DNA from: Lactifluus volemus
Lineage: Eukaryota; Basidiomycota; Agaricomycetes; Russulales; Russulaceae
Reading direction: 5' to 3'
Length of the DNA: 64,000 nucleotides
NCBI GenBank assembly: GCA_022376515.1
Contig: WTXI01000119.1
Span: 1-64,000 of the forward strand
Shown here: positions 1 through 11,564 of the stretch, in pieces
Position numbering within the stretch: position 1 is the first letter of the stretch
Layout of the letters: every line of letters begins with the position of its first letter
Program-made: the position numbers and the translations under genes
The notes under the pieces: model-generated
Seen by the model: only the letters and a program-made list of their open reading frames with translations
Told to the model about the DNA's origin: nothing
Database searches by the model: none

Positions 1-98
1 AAACCCGGAAACCCGGAAACCTGGAAACCTGTCCATGCCATCATCGCTTCCATGAAATTAGTCACTACTAGCTAATGTAAAGTATGTTAAAACAGCCT

Positions 99-3000
99 CT
101 ACATGGTAGTAATGAATTCGTGAGCGTGATGATCAATAAAGTTGTTAACAAAGAAGGAATTGAAGCTATCTAAGGCATCATAGTAGCTGAAACCATCAGG
201 AACTCTCGATGAACCAAAGACTGGTAAGAGATGGGCACCTCGAGCAATGGTATTAAGATCAATAACATCAACTGTTGGTTGCCCTCGCCGGTCTCGTTCT
301 AGTTGGACTGTCCACATGCCTGTATCCGGATCAGGCACCTCGTCATGAACAACCAGTTAATCAATGCACATGAGAACTCCTTTCGACGATACTGAAAGGA
401 GAAGAAAAGCAAAACGCGTCCTATTTCCATCCCTTCCATACCTTTCTTCGAGTCATCGAGAACAACAAAGACTGTATCCCGTCGTTCATGGCCATAGAAT
501 GATGGGGTCGAGCGGATATGTTCACGATGCATGCCACCTGGTCCACATAGATCACTTGGGGCATAAAATACGGCTGATGCGGAGTGATACACCTTGATAT
601 TGCCCTCAAATGAAGGCAATTCTTCAGGACTATAAGGTGCCTGTTGATCAGGGTGGTCAAGCATAAAAAGAAACTGGTGAAGTGTGTGCGGAAATCCAGG
701 TTGGCATATGAACTCAGAAAGTTCACACAACTTGCGCGGGTAGCCATTTTCTGGATAGAAATGGGGTTGTCAGGCTCGTACACAGGCACAAAAACAACGT
801 TTACTGTGACAACATACGGTGCTTCCGAGCAAGCTTCACCTCAGACATGGCACCAAGGGGATTACCATCTGCGGGACCACAGTCGCGGTCACTGTCTGAG
901 CCATTACCAATGTCATTTTCGTTGTCGTCATCCATCCCGCATGTGTCACGTCCGAGTCCTGAGTCCTCCACATCCAAGTGTGTCTCAGGTCGTTGTTCTC
1001 CGAGTCCGATTCTGAGTCCACCTTGATACCGTCTATCATGGCATATGACGACGTCGAGCCAGCTAGCATCCCCTTGCGATGAAACTGGAAACGAAGAGCG
1101 GTCATCTTGTCGAGCCGGACAAGGGTTTGGAGCATCTGAGCGAGAGCATGGAATCGGCTCGAGCGACGCCACGGTTCCTTTACGGCTTTGATGTGCTTCG
1201 ACTCAGTAATCGACGAACAGAGGCCATTTGGAGACCCAAAGAGTTGTATGGCACGGTAGTAGTGAGAGAGTGCATGCTGACGTGGTAGTGATATCGATAC
1301 TCTAACGCCCACTTGAATGAAGATATTTCGCAGCCGATGAAATTCGTTGACACATCGCTGGAATTGTTCGAGAGCGGTCCATTGATCGCATCCCGGCGGG
1401 CTATGTAACAAGCGTTCATGAAGGCCGCAATACATTGAACCATGCTTGATGGTAGATAACCAGTGATTGCCGCAAGAAATACCTAGATTACAACACATCA
1501 GTGGCTTTGTTTCAAGCATCACCGTGATCAAATAAGTGAAGATCTTACCTTCATCAGCGCTTTCGAATCATCCCCTGTCCACTGGTTGTAGTCCCGCCCA
1601 TCAGGAAACCGACGAAGGCCAGGGTATGGGGGAACAGCTGAAATTCTTCGAAAACGAAAAGGCTACAATTTAGAGTTGCCCCGAGACGCATATGCGAGTA
1701 GATACTATTTACCGATGATCAATGTCTTCAATAATTTCCAGTGCCACTTTTTCGCAATGGGACTTGTGCAAATATTCACCTACCCACTCTACAAGGTGGT
1801 CTTTAAATGTCCCTTTGATTAATTGGTGCAAGAGATCAGGGGAGAGGAGTTTATGGATGTCTGCACGTGGGAACGAGTGGGTAAATGGCTGAAAAAACTG
1901 TGAGTGTCCGAGTCACTGTGTTGGAGGAATATGAGCCGCATATGACGCACCACAATGTCATGCCTGATCCCAAACTCGTCCCAAAGTGCTCTGGGGTTAA
2001 AGTTCTTGACGATGAAGTCGGTCTTTTCATGAGAACGACAGTGGCTCCCATCGCCATCAAGATTTGATGGCAAAGCGTCACATCTAAATGTCCAATCAAC
2101 GCTGCGATGCCCACAGTCACGGTAACATTACACAACAAAACGTACTTTGGACACCAATTTGAAACAACCCCGGTGAGCCATACTTGCTCTGGATAGTCTG
2201 CTATATAGGGCCCAAGGCTGAAGATCGCACGACGGAAATGCCCATCGGGACACTTGATAACTTTTGGTTTCTCCATGTATGGTTTCAGTGGGCTGAAGAC
2301 GATCTCGAGACATTTGTGATAGAGCTGTCGACAAAACGCTACGAATTCGGGTTGCTTTCATTGACATTTACTTGCTAAGATAACATTCAGTTTGTTAGAA
2401 CGATGGCTTGAGCGGCCGCATCATGCGTGATAACTCAATAACGATTACATACTTTTCGGAATGGGAAGGAATGCAACTGGCATAACACCGTTTCCGTGGC
2501 CACGGCGAGCAGTGTTTGAAATAACCCCTGGTGATATATAGACGGGATGATATTCTTGGTGGCCTGTAGCGACAGATACCGTCGTCTTGTCACTACCAAC
2601 TATAACGGGCACCAACATTGCGCCGCGTGTAGCTCTGCGATTAGCCGCCAGTGCGATTTTATCCTAAGAAGGCTGATTTAAGTACACCAGACTCGAAACC
2701 AGTTATATATGAAAGAAAGACACACCGCTTCCTCCCAGGCCCATTTTCCCGACATAAGGTTTGAATATACTTGATCACCTTTGCCATCGAACTCCTGATA
2801 TGGGGTGTAGTTGGTGTGCCCATCAAACTCAGCTGTCTCCAACTGTTGCTCGAGAACTTGTAAGACATCCCGTGTGTTGAGTTCATATTCCTTTTCCATC
2901 CACTGAGGTGGATTACGTGGCTTTGGGCCAGAATACTTAAAGGTATAAGCCTTCCATGGGGCTCCGCCAGCTTGGATCGAGTCGATTGTGTTGTAAATGT

Positions 3001-3523
3001 CTTGTACACGTTTCCATGGTATGCCACCGTTGTCTGAGCCACTTTCCGATCCGCTTTCGATAACAGCAGCACGCCAGAGGTCCAGTCCGGTGAGAATACT
3101 ATTCTGTGATGACTGAAGCTGGACATAATGGTAGTATGCCCAATCGAATGCCAGGCGGTTCGGAAATGGTGCCCAAGGGTTGTCACAGTCAAAGTTGGTG
3201 CTCATAGGTTCAGAAAGTGCACTTGGCATAGGTGGTATAACAGCGGGCTCTTTTAAAAATGTTCCATCTTCTGCACATGGTTTGGCTGGTTTAAAAACAT
3301 ATCAATGCCCAAAATACCACGTCGATAGCGGTTATAAACAGTCCATACCATTCAGGTGGGAATGTGAAAGGCATTTGAATCGCATAGACTCCGTAGGAGG
3401 GGTGAAACTCGGATGTATCGCTTTTTTATGACAAGAAAGTCCACTCTGTGTGCGGCACTTGAGACCACACGTTGAACAGTCAAAATGGCCACAAGATGTC
3501 ACGGTATGAAGGTGTCGAGCCAT
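99..3523 (-). pseudogene. Plavaka-family transposase, frameshifted
   Basis: Read from 3523 downward the conceptual product starts with a C2H2 finger (C-x2-C-x12-H-x4-H, about 3,420-3,500). It continues with the Plavaka N-terminal block (PWAPF, about 3,165), the LVPVIVGSDKTTVSVATG block (about 2,540-2,610), YPEQVWLTG (about 2,190), SPDLLHQLIKGTFKDH (about 1,800-1,840), a block of about 230 residues around 850-1,530, and the C-terminal HERRDTVFVVLDDS and NNFIDHHAHEF blocks (about 470 and 115-155). This order matches full-length Plavaka transposases of Agaricomycetes. Several frame changes can be introns (for example a GTAAGA donor near 1,546). The change near 350, between ALINWL and the DEVPDPDTG block, has no splice signal and looks like a one-base deletion, so I call it broken. 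It lies head to head with the gene at 3737. Confidence 0.85.
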
Positions 3524-3736
3524 GTTAGAGACTTAGGGCAGGGGCGATGGCGAGGCTGTAAAGAGCGGACACACATAGATTCAAACTTTGAGGAGAAAAC
3601 AACATGCACGTGAATTTGCCACTAGCACACATGGAGATAGAACATTCTAGATTTTTCCAACGGGATTTCGACACCTTCAAGTTCGCCGTGTCTTACCCTA
3701 GATACAAATTCCAACGTCCCGAATCGCCCCCTCATC
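3524..3736. promoter_or_regulatory. Divergent intergenic region
   Basis: This 213-bp gap separates the start of the transposase relic (minus) from the start of the 699-codon gene (plus), so any promoters here would be bidirectional. I see no clear TATA box. It is assigned by position only. Confidence 0.35.
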
Positions 3737-6700
3737 ATGCCAACCACTCGTGCCAAAAAGTCTCAAGGTGTCATCGACCCTCCGAGTCGTCTTATGCCCT
3801 CTGATTCCGAGCCTAATCCTGTCACGGTGCCAGCTTGTCGTCGTCAGTTAAAGGTTAGCACAGTGGAGAAAATAAAAGCATGTAACTAACCTTTGTCATG
3901 GCCTTAGGCTGAGCAAGCGGCATCTAACAAACAACCACGCACCACATGTGGAAATAGACAAGGCAAAGCAGCTGTTATCGATAAAGACTCAGAGGAGGGC
4001 CCCACCACGCAGCCCCAGCTAGGCCAGCCCAAACCTCAGAAGTGTGGGCAAAAGCGTACAATTCGAACGGAGGAAGCCAACAAGTCACCACCAGCCAAGA
4101 AAGCTCAAGAGAGTGTGCTTCATGTCAAGAAGTTGCCGCCACGTCAGCCGAAGGCAAGGAAGGGTGCTGCTCAGAAACGAGAAGTTATGCCCAGAGCCCC
4201 GCTGCCAGACCGCCCCAGACGTAATCTCCATCCTGCTGGGCAGCCAACAAAACGCCTTACTGTGGATGAGGCTGCCGCCAGGCGTGAGGCACAAAGAAAG
4301 GCTATCGAAGACAAGATTCAGGAAGGTGAAATGGCAAAACAGCTTCTGGCTGAGATAAATGCCGCTGAGGAACGTGATATGGAAGGTGAAAAGCCCCAAC
4401 GTCTCTCAGTGGCGATTCGTAAATGGGCACACAACAAGGTGGCAGAAGATAGCGATGGTGGGGAGGACTTCGACTTCGCCGAAGTGGATGCGATGGCAGA
4501 TTCCGAGTCACAATCAGATGGCGAGGAACCTGTGCTGAAAGGCCCGGGTGAGATGGTCAGCAACAAGGTAAGCGGACAATTGAACCCTGAGTCTACTAGA
4601 TAATCTTGTCGAGTGACCTAACCAAGTATTCCTTATAGTTGACTCCGAGAAAAGCCCGCCAACCCAAAAGAGCCATAAAAGGAGCGCTTCGAAAGGAGCT
4701 TCAATTGATAGAAGATGGCATACGTGAGAGGAGACTCGGAAACGAGTCAGATGAGAGTCGAAAGAGGAAAGTTGATACCAAGTATGTGACGGTATTGTTT
4801 GGTCAATCACATGGACTCGGATGCTAATGAAATGACTCGGAAATTACCTCTATATTAAGCGATTTTCCTCCTTTGGCGATGACCGGACCAAAGAGATATA
4901 AAAATGCGGGTTTACGCTTATGCAAAGGCTCAGAGTTGAATCGGAATTCCGAATCTGGGGCTAACGTCGATCCATTCGAAAATGGTGGACTGAATGACAA
5001 GGACATAGACTCGGATCGTCCTCCCCTCCCTGAGCCACACTTCCCGCAAAACCGGATTCAACTGGCTATTCCTCAAAGCTATCGGCGTGATCCTTCTCGG
5101 AGAAATGAGGTGGGTTCTTAACACCACTCGAAGTGACAAAATTCTGACATTATCTCATTCTCGGTGGTTCACACACGCTGACTTGGAGTGTGTAGCTTAT
5201 TCAGGTTACAAAAAGTGGTGGCTGTGATGCCGGTAGTGGCCAGTCCATCCGCGGAGCCAAGGTACGGTTCAGCGTTGATACCTTTTCTGCTATCAGTACT
5301 GACTCCGATTCGAAATCGTCTGTCAGGTGCCCGACACGAAATACAAAAAGCCTCCGCAGGCAACAGCCAGTGCTGAAGATGATACTAGCAAATTCCTTCG
5401 TGATTCCCATTGGAAGAAAGTCTTCAATCCAACCCTGGCTCATGCGCTTTATATTTCACGAGAGCCTTTCATTCATTTCTCAGTTGAATCTCCCCATTTC
5501 CTCACAATTGTTCAGGGCGTATTTGATGCTTCGTTTCCGGATGTCACTTTCTCTCTCAAAGCGGATGATGCCGTTGTCACTACAGTACATCAGCAAAATG
5601 TCCGAGCAGCTTAAAGTTACTTAAAGTCACTTAAAATGTTTTACTTAAAATGTGCTTAAAATATGCTTAAAATGTACTTAAAATTGCTTAAAATTGTTTT
5701 TTAAGTAGTTTTAAGTACATTAAGCGAAGCTTAAGACAATTAAGTCATTTAAGCACAATTAAGCAAGTTAAGCGATGCCCATTTTTTAAGCAAAGTGGTC
5801 ATGTGATTTTTAATCAACTGCTTAAGTGTCATGTCCGTGTACTTAATTGCACTTAAAACATCTTGTCGACTGCTTACTGCACTTACCAGTTGCTTGATTA
5901 TCAGGTGTCGCTTAATTGTCACTTAAAACCACTTAAAAAAATTGGTTCAGTGGTTACTAGTTATTGTGTTTGCTTAATTGTTACTTAAACATGTACAGTT
6001 GCTTAAAGTTGCTTAAAATTCGCTTAAAGTCGCTTAAAGTCGCTTAATTATCACATAATTAGCTAAGCACACTGAAATTTTTGTGAAGTCGCGAAGTTTT
6101 TGCCAAAGTCACGAAATTTTTGCTAAGTCGTTCCGGTGCACCTGCATCGGTTGTTTACTCTTGTTTGCTTGATGTTGATTTTCGTTTGCCTCATCATTTT
6201 CGTGCCTCTCGTTGTCTGCGCCTATCCCTCCCTCTGTCCCCCTCTGTCGCTGTCTCGCCTCTGTTGTCGCCACCACTGCTCGCCGTCTTGCCCCGCCACA
6301 CGTCTCAGCATCCCTGCCTTTTCTCTCTCTTCCTCCGCGCCGCCTCCACCGCTTTCGCCACTTCCACATCGCGCGGCTCCTGGACCCACTGGCACTGCCG
6401 GGCAGTCCATGGCGTCATGCTGCCTGCGTCCGCGTCTTCTACACCCTCTTCGGTACGTTGTCATGCTGCCTGCCCCACCCCAACGTGCCTGACTTTTTCC
6501 GTTCCGCCTCCGCTGCCTCCTCCTGCGCCGCCGCCTGCACCGCCTGCACCACCTCCTCTTGGGCCTCCTGGGCCACTTCTGTCTCCTCCGTCTCCTCCGT
6601 CTCCTCCGCCGCCTCCGCCGCATTCGCCTCCACATCGCGCACGTCCTGGACCCACTGGCACTGCCGGGCGGTCCACGGTGTCACGCTGCTGCGCCGACGC

Positions 6701-9700
6701 GTTCTGCACCTCCCTCGTCGCGTTGAGGGAGGGAAATCTCGATGTCATGCGGTTATTACTGGACCAAGGCGCTGTACCGGACGGTATGTTGTCACCTGCC
6801 TGCCCAAACCTAATGCGTCCTGACTTTTTTTCTGCTTTTTTCGCCTCCGCCTCCGCCTCCTGCCCCAGCGCCTCCTGCCCCGCCGCCTCCACCGCCTCCA
6901 CCACCTCCTGCGCTTCCCGCGCCTGTCATTTTATGACTTTGTCACCTGCCTGCGAATGTCGTCGCATGCATCTGCTCAGACGGCGGCACCCGCAACCGAG
7001 CTTACAATGGTTTGTGAGGACAACTGGGATGGCCGACGCTCCATGAAGACCCTTCATAGCATGCTGATCGATGCCGTACGACTCTGGTTGGGTTCCTGGT
7101 CTCAATGCTCTGGAATTTCTGACGATTACGAGGTAGATCCGCCTAGTACTGATTGTGATGATGGCGAGGAGCACTTCGAAACCGCCTTGATAAGCGTGGC
7201 TACGTTGTTCACTGTCCAGGTCAGTCAGTGTTTTTTTTTTTTTTTGCGCCGTCTTCGAAATATTTTGTGTTTGTTTGTGTGCTTTTTCATCTGGAAGCAT
7301 GTCTAAACGGTTGGCTGATGCTTACAATTCTCTCTGGAAGGCCGCTTCATTCAACGCTTATGGGGTGTTTTGTGCTGAACATCCTGGCGTGATCGAGATT
7401 GTAAAAAACCTTCAGCGTAAGTGACCTGTTGAATGAGATGCGTTTGAGTGACGCTGCACAGAGCTGGTTACTGCCAGTCTCGCACATGCTGATAGTCCGC
7501 TGGAACGATCCAATGATGAGGAGGAAGAGGTGGACCAGTACCCCGACGGTGATAGCGACGGAAAAGACCCGGAATTGTCACATGCACAGCGACAGTCCAT
7601 GACCCCGCTCGATAACCAGCCTTCCTGGCATTCTCGCTCGAACCATGACTTAACGAAGCATGCCGCCTTCACAGCTGGGAACAAAGAAAGCCTTTCAGAG
7701 CGTGATCCACGTCTGCGAATGCAATTCACAGATTATCTCATTAGACCTGTTCAACAGATATCCACTTCTACTTGCCCCACTTATCCTCAACCATGGGCCG
7801 ACGGCACCTACTGGAACGGATGCAGTTGTCACGGATGCAAAAAAGGTGATGGTGGATGTCGCGGCCCTCCTCGACAGCGCAAACTTTTCGCACCTTCAGC
7901 AACAGCAAACTTTCTCGCATTGGCGCGTGCCTTTCTGCATTAGCCACAGTCCTTACCTTCATCCGTACACTCAGTCCCTGCATGTTAGCTGGTTCTCTAG
8001 ACGTGGTACGAGTGCCTGCGCTCAAGGCAAAGTACCTTGCTGTGTTCCTTTACGAAGGCGGTTTCCTTGCATTGGCCAACGTAATTCGCGGCCGTGGTAC
8101 AAACTGTGGTATTGGTTTTCGCTTGAAGGCTTCGAGTTGTATGACACAGCAGACAATGACCGTGAGTGGCAACCTCTAAATGGGTGCTCGAGTGTACTGA
8201 TATAGCTTTTTTTTAGCACTGCTCCCTTATTCTTTTCGCCTCTACAATCGAGTTCACGAGTTCGAGATCGCGGCGTATGAGGCGACCCATCTCGGGGATG
8301 GGAGTGCTCCCGGTTGGTCTGCCCCATGGTGAGTATGCCGTGCGCACGACCAGTAATTGGAAGCGTGCTCTCACCTTGCAGTGTAGCCGCTCGAATCGGA
8401 TGTCAACATCAACGTCAATGTCAACGCTGTGGTGGGAGGACCCTTTGGACCCTGTCCATGTCCTGGACTGGTGTTGTGACGCTATGACCCAGTCTGGAAA
8501 GATGAATGGGTGTGTTGCTAGTAGGGAAATGCAAGAAAGCAGTGGATTGTCCTGCATCTCCTGCGGCTTCCATGTTTCCTGTGCCTCCTGTGTTTCCCAT
8601 GAGCATTGTCCTAGTTATTAATGTTGTAGTGTAATCTCAAATATATTTTGCTTAAAATGTTCTTAAAAGTGCTTAAATCTCACTTAAACATGCTTGAAAC
8701 TCACTCAAATGTTGAAATTAACCTGATTTTAAGTAAAAAAAAAAAAGAAAATAAGTGAAAATAAGCGAAAATAAGTGAAAATAAGCAAATTCCTGGAGGC
8801 CGACTTGTCTTAAAATGACTTAAAGTGCTTAAAGTACTTAAAGTACTTAGGAGTACTTAAAAAAACTTTTTAAGTGAGCTTAAGTAGAAATAAGCTGCTT
8901 GGACATTTTGCTGATGTAGGTTCTCCCTCACTATCTCATGAGCTACATCAGGAAAACGTCATATTTGCTTACGCTAATTAATGGTGCTTACTTTGCTTAA
9001 TGGTCTTAATTACGGTCTTCTGCTTAATAAAAAATTTCTGTTTTTTGGTTTAAGCACATTAAGCACATTAATCACATTAATCCACACTCAGCACAACTAA
9101 GCAAATTTTATTATGACCAATAATGAAAATTAAGCAAACTTTAATCACACTAAGTAAACCAGTAGTTTAAGCAAACTAAGAGAATTTTAAGAGGCTTTTA
9201 ATCATGCTAAGCAAATTGAAGTATTTTATGTAATTTAATTAAAGTCCGAAAAATATGCAAAGTCATGAAATTTTCACTAAGTCGTTCCCGTGCACCAACC
9301 ACGTGCATCTTTGTTTGTTCTTATTTGCACGATGTTGATTTTCGTGCGTTTTCGTGCCAAGTCTTCTGTCCCTCCCTCCCCTCTGTCGTCGTCGCCCCCG
9401 TGTTGAGGACTCCGCTGTTGTCACCACAGCTGGCTCACCGTCTGGCACTGCCACATGTCTTGCCCTCTCTCCTTGCCGTCTCCGTGGCCTCTGTCACCAC
9501 CGCTCGCCGCCTTGCGCCGCCACAAGCCTCAGCGTCCCCGCGTTCTCTTTGCCACCGCATTTCCCCCCCCCTTTTTTCCCCCCGCGCAAACGCGTCTCAA
9601 TGCTGCTCCCTCTGCCTCTGCCTCTGCCTCTGCCTCTGCCTCCACCGCGTCATCCTCTGCCTCCTGCGCCTGCGCCGTGTCCACGCCCTCGCCTCCGCAT

Positions 9701-11279
9701 CGCTTCCTCCTGGAACCACTGGGCTGGGCTGCGAGGGGTCCACGGCGCACGCTGCCTGCGCCGCGCCTTCTGCGCCACCTCTCCGGTATGTTGTACGCTA
9801 CCTCGCCCCAACGCTTCCTGACCCTTTTTTTTTGTTCGCCTTCACCTCTGCCTCCGCCTCCTCCTGTGGAGCCGCCTCCCCTGCCTGCACCACCCCTCCT
9901 GCGCCTTCTGCGCACTTCCGTCCCCTCCGCCGTCCCCGCACGCACTTCCGTCCCCCTCTGCCGTCCCCGCGCCTCCTCCGCTTCCCGCGCCTTCTCTTGC
10001 CCCTCCCGCGGCATTTCCTGGGCTTCCCGCGCCCCGTGCCTCCTCCCTTGGCCCTCGCCTCCTCCCGCGCCTCCCGCGCCTCCGCCTCCGCCACCGCCTC
10101 CTCGTGGCCCTGCAGTCCCACCCCCCAGGGCTGTTGCATCAAGGCCTGTAGATTACTAGTCTTAGATATTCATGTTGTAGTTTTACTCCAATATATAATT
10201 TTGATGCCTATAAAATTGTGTGATTGAAAATTTCAAATGGATTGAAAATTTCAAATTGTGATGAAAATTTCAAATTAGTTAAAAATGTGAAAGATGCTTA
10301 ATGTTACTTAGACCTTGCTTAATTAGCTTAATTAAGCAGAATGCGCTTAATTCAGCAAATGTGCTTAATTCAGCAACGGGGTGCGCTTACTGTGCTTAAT
10401 CAAGGGTTGCTTAACTTGTGTTTAGTTCTTCTTAATGCTTGCTTAACCTGCTTAATGATGACTTTAAGCACACTAATCACACTTTAAGCACATTAAGCAA
10501 AAACGACGTTTTCCTGATGTACAATAATATTGCTACAGGCCTACAGACGTGTTAAGAGTCGAAAGTCGAGGCTTGCAGCCGATATTCTCGAAACTATCAA
10601 GGCGCGCTTTAGGAAGCCCGAGTTTGATGACCAACCAGGCCAAATTCGTGACTATGTTTGTTGGGCATTAAACGGTGGACCCGCATACTACGCATCTCCG
10701 ACGCCTCAGACTTGCAAGGTCAAGAGAGGTGAGCCAGGTTATATTGTAAGTACCTTTGTGATTGCTATCACTTTATTGGGCTCACTAATCAACGTAAATG
10801 TATTTTACTAGGCGCCTGATGGTTTCCTCGAATCCGAATTCATCATTCCGTTTGTCAAGAAGTATTTGAGTTACGCGGCGAGCTCTGCATTACATCCACC
10901 TCTCGATGGAGCACACCCACCCAAAGGGCTTTTTGTAATGGCTCTTCTATCAGTATGGCGCCTTTCTCATCGATTTCGAATTCGCTTCTTACTAGTACCA
11001 CGTATATTAAAGGTTGAACGTGCATTCAAAGCACATTTATCTGGTCGTTTTGAATCACCTCCTCAATTTTCCCATGAGAACTATTGGAAAGCGTTGCAAG
11101 TTTTCTTCGGGAAGGTTGATGCCGTGAGTGAGCGACGTTGGAATCATATTCTTGCAAGGGCACTTGCAAATGTTGATGCTGAGGGCCAACTTGAAGAATG
11201 CGACGTTCAAGCTGACCAGTCGATGGTATCGCTTTACCGTGACGAGATCTACGTCCCATCTAGCCCTGAGAAGGCCTAA
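3737..11279 (+). CDS. Nine-exon gene, 699 residues, agaricomycete family (DUF6532-like, tentative)
   Basis: Exons 3737-3853, 3908-4567, 4639-4781, 4860-5109, 5205-5261, 5327-5584, 10539-10745, 10812-10952 and 11013-11279 join into one open frame of 2,100 nt with GT-AG introns throughout. The N-terminal half (about residues 1-400) is basic, Pro/Lys-rich and probably disordered, with an acidic stretch near residue 250. The C-terminal half is globular, with conserved-looking motifs such as FLRDSHWKKVFNPTLAHAL, RLAADILETIKARF, FLESEFIIPFVKKYL and AVERAFKAHLSGRF. I recognise it as a type common near agaricomycete DNA transposons, and DUF6532 is my best but uncertain label. Function is unknown. Intron 6 (5585-10538) now contains two transposable elements. 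Without them it would be a 47-bp intron with donor GTAGGT and acceptor CTACAG, so the coding frame survives but splicing of the present 4,954-bp intron is doubtful. Confidence 0.7.
6380..6940 (+). repeat. Duplicated GC-rich exon-like units with one ankyrin-like repeat
   Basis: Two units beginning GGACCCACTGGCACTGCCGG (about 6,392 and 6,646) are each followed by a GTA(C/T)GTTGTCA splice-donor-like site and a Ser/Pro-rich CT tract. A third relative lies in element 2 (about 9,710-9,830). In the second unit the frame encodes LREGNLDVMRLLLDQGAVPD, which resembles the second half of an ankyrin repeat. This may be a captured exon that was then duplicated. Long overlapping open frames here in all phases come from base composition and are not listed. 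Confidence 0.4.
7300..8620 (+). pseudogene. Captured RhoGEF-like (DH-PH) gene fragment, broken
   Basis: Downstream of an exon starting MSKRLADAYNSLWKAASFN at 7300 (donor GTAAGT near 7,420) the translation reads DPRLRMQFTDYLIRPVQQI near 7,710-7,770. In another frame it continues as YPLLLAPLILNHGPTAP. This is the LxRPVQRIxRYPLLL signature of a Dbl-homology domain with about 8 bp lost between its halves. Further on, AKYLAVFLYEGGFLALANV, FSLEGFELYDTADND and, after an intron (about 8,161-8,216), LLPYSFRLYNRVHEFEIAA fit the PH-like region that follows DH in fungal Rho exchange factors. At least two frameshifts (near 7,770 and 8,098) disable it. It lies wholly inside element 1, so it is best read as a captured host gene. 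The parent gene is not in the window. Confidence 0.65.
8946..10519. mobile_element. TA-flanked TIR element 2, 1.57 kb, relative of element 1
   Basis: The left end CATCAGGAAAACGTCATATT and the inverted right end (10,494-10,519) match at about 24 of 26 positions, and both are flanked by TA (8944-8945 and 10520-10521). It shares with element 1 the TIR core CATCAG-AAAA-GTC, CTTAA-rich subterminal tracts, a block around the phrase GTCGTTCC-GTGCACC (about 9,283 and 6,127) and one copy of the exon-like GC-rich unit. No coding capacity is credible. It was inserted separately into the same host intron, since 25 bp of that intron (8,919-8,943) remain between the two elements. Confidence 0.82.
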
Positions 11280-11564
11280 TTTTGCTTTTTCTGATAACTC
11301 CACTTTGCTTTACCGTGACCAGCATCGCGTTTCACGCGTTTTCATCAAAATTATATAGATTTCGATTTTTTTTTACCGTAATACAGGAGGGGGGAACATG
11401 TCCTTAATTATAGATAGTCGGTTACCGACGTTTCCATGGGTTTCATAGGTTTCCGAGGTTTCTGCTACTTGTTATTTAGAGAGGTTTCCAGGAAATTGGA
11501 CATAGGTTTCCAAGTTTCTGGTTTTCCAGGTTTTTACGGGTTTTTACGGGTTTCTCAGGTGTAG
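11280..11564. repeat. Subterminal GGTTTCC-type repeats, right end of the Plavaka-type element
   Basis: After the stop codon at 11,279 the sequence carries a dozen spaced GGTTTC/GGTTTCC and ACGGGTTT motifs between about 11,436 and 11,564. The same motifs appear inverted at positions 1-34. They fit transposase-binding subterminal repeats. Confidence 0.6.

Larger units (their letters stand above)
5588..8916. mobile_element. TA-flanked TIR element 1, 3.3 kb, carrying a host-gene fragment
   Basis: The left end reads CATCAGCAAAATGTCC followed by GAGCAGCTTA. The right end is its inverted copy (8,890-8,916) with one mismatch in 27. Both ends are flanked by TA (5586-5587 and 8917-8918). About 500 bp inside the left end and 280 bp inside the right end are saturated with CTTAA/TTAAG motifs, probably subterminal binding repeats. 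The interior holds GC-rich pyrimidine-biased sequence and a broken RhoGEF-like gene. I find no transposase, so it is probably non-autonomous. TA duplication suggests Tc1/mariner-like integration, but the superfamily is not settled. It sits in intron 6 of the gene at 3737. Confidence 0.85.
1..11564. mobile_element. Large composite Plavaka-type DNA transposon (left tip outside window)
   Basis: The first 34 bases are a run of AAACCCGG/AAACCTGG units. Positions about 11,430-11,564 carry the same motif in inverted orientation (GGTTTCC, CCAGGTTT, ACGGGTTT). Inverted subterminal repeats of this kind fit the two ends of one CACTA-like element. Between them are a Plavaka-type transposase on the minus strand and a divergent long gene on the plus strand, itself interrupted by two smaller elements. 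The right end is placed at GGTGTAG (11,558-11,564), where the repeats stop and array-type sequence starts soon after. A target-site duplication cannot be tested because the left end is cut by the window. That the plus-strand gene belongs to the element is inference. Confidence 0.6.

Noticed and set aside
1..4000. Host genes on the left of the window
   Set aside because: Minus-strand blocks match Plavaka transposase order; plus-strand frames there are shadows.
5600..6060. Telomere-like or satellite array of CTTAA units
   Set aside because: Unit spacing is irregular, both orientations occur, and the tract is bounded by the TIRs of an inserted element; it fits subterminal repeats better.
6120..7046. 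Long overlapping Pro/Ser/Ala-rich and Arg/Gly-rich frames on both strands
   Set aside because: All phases are open because the tract is a CT-rich, low-complexity sequence; no conserved domain apart from the short ankyrin-like segment.
9263..10227. Frames of 155-320 codons in element 2
   Set aside because: Same composition effect (GCCTCC repeats); no homology to element 1 at protein level.
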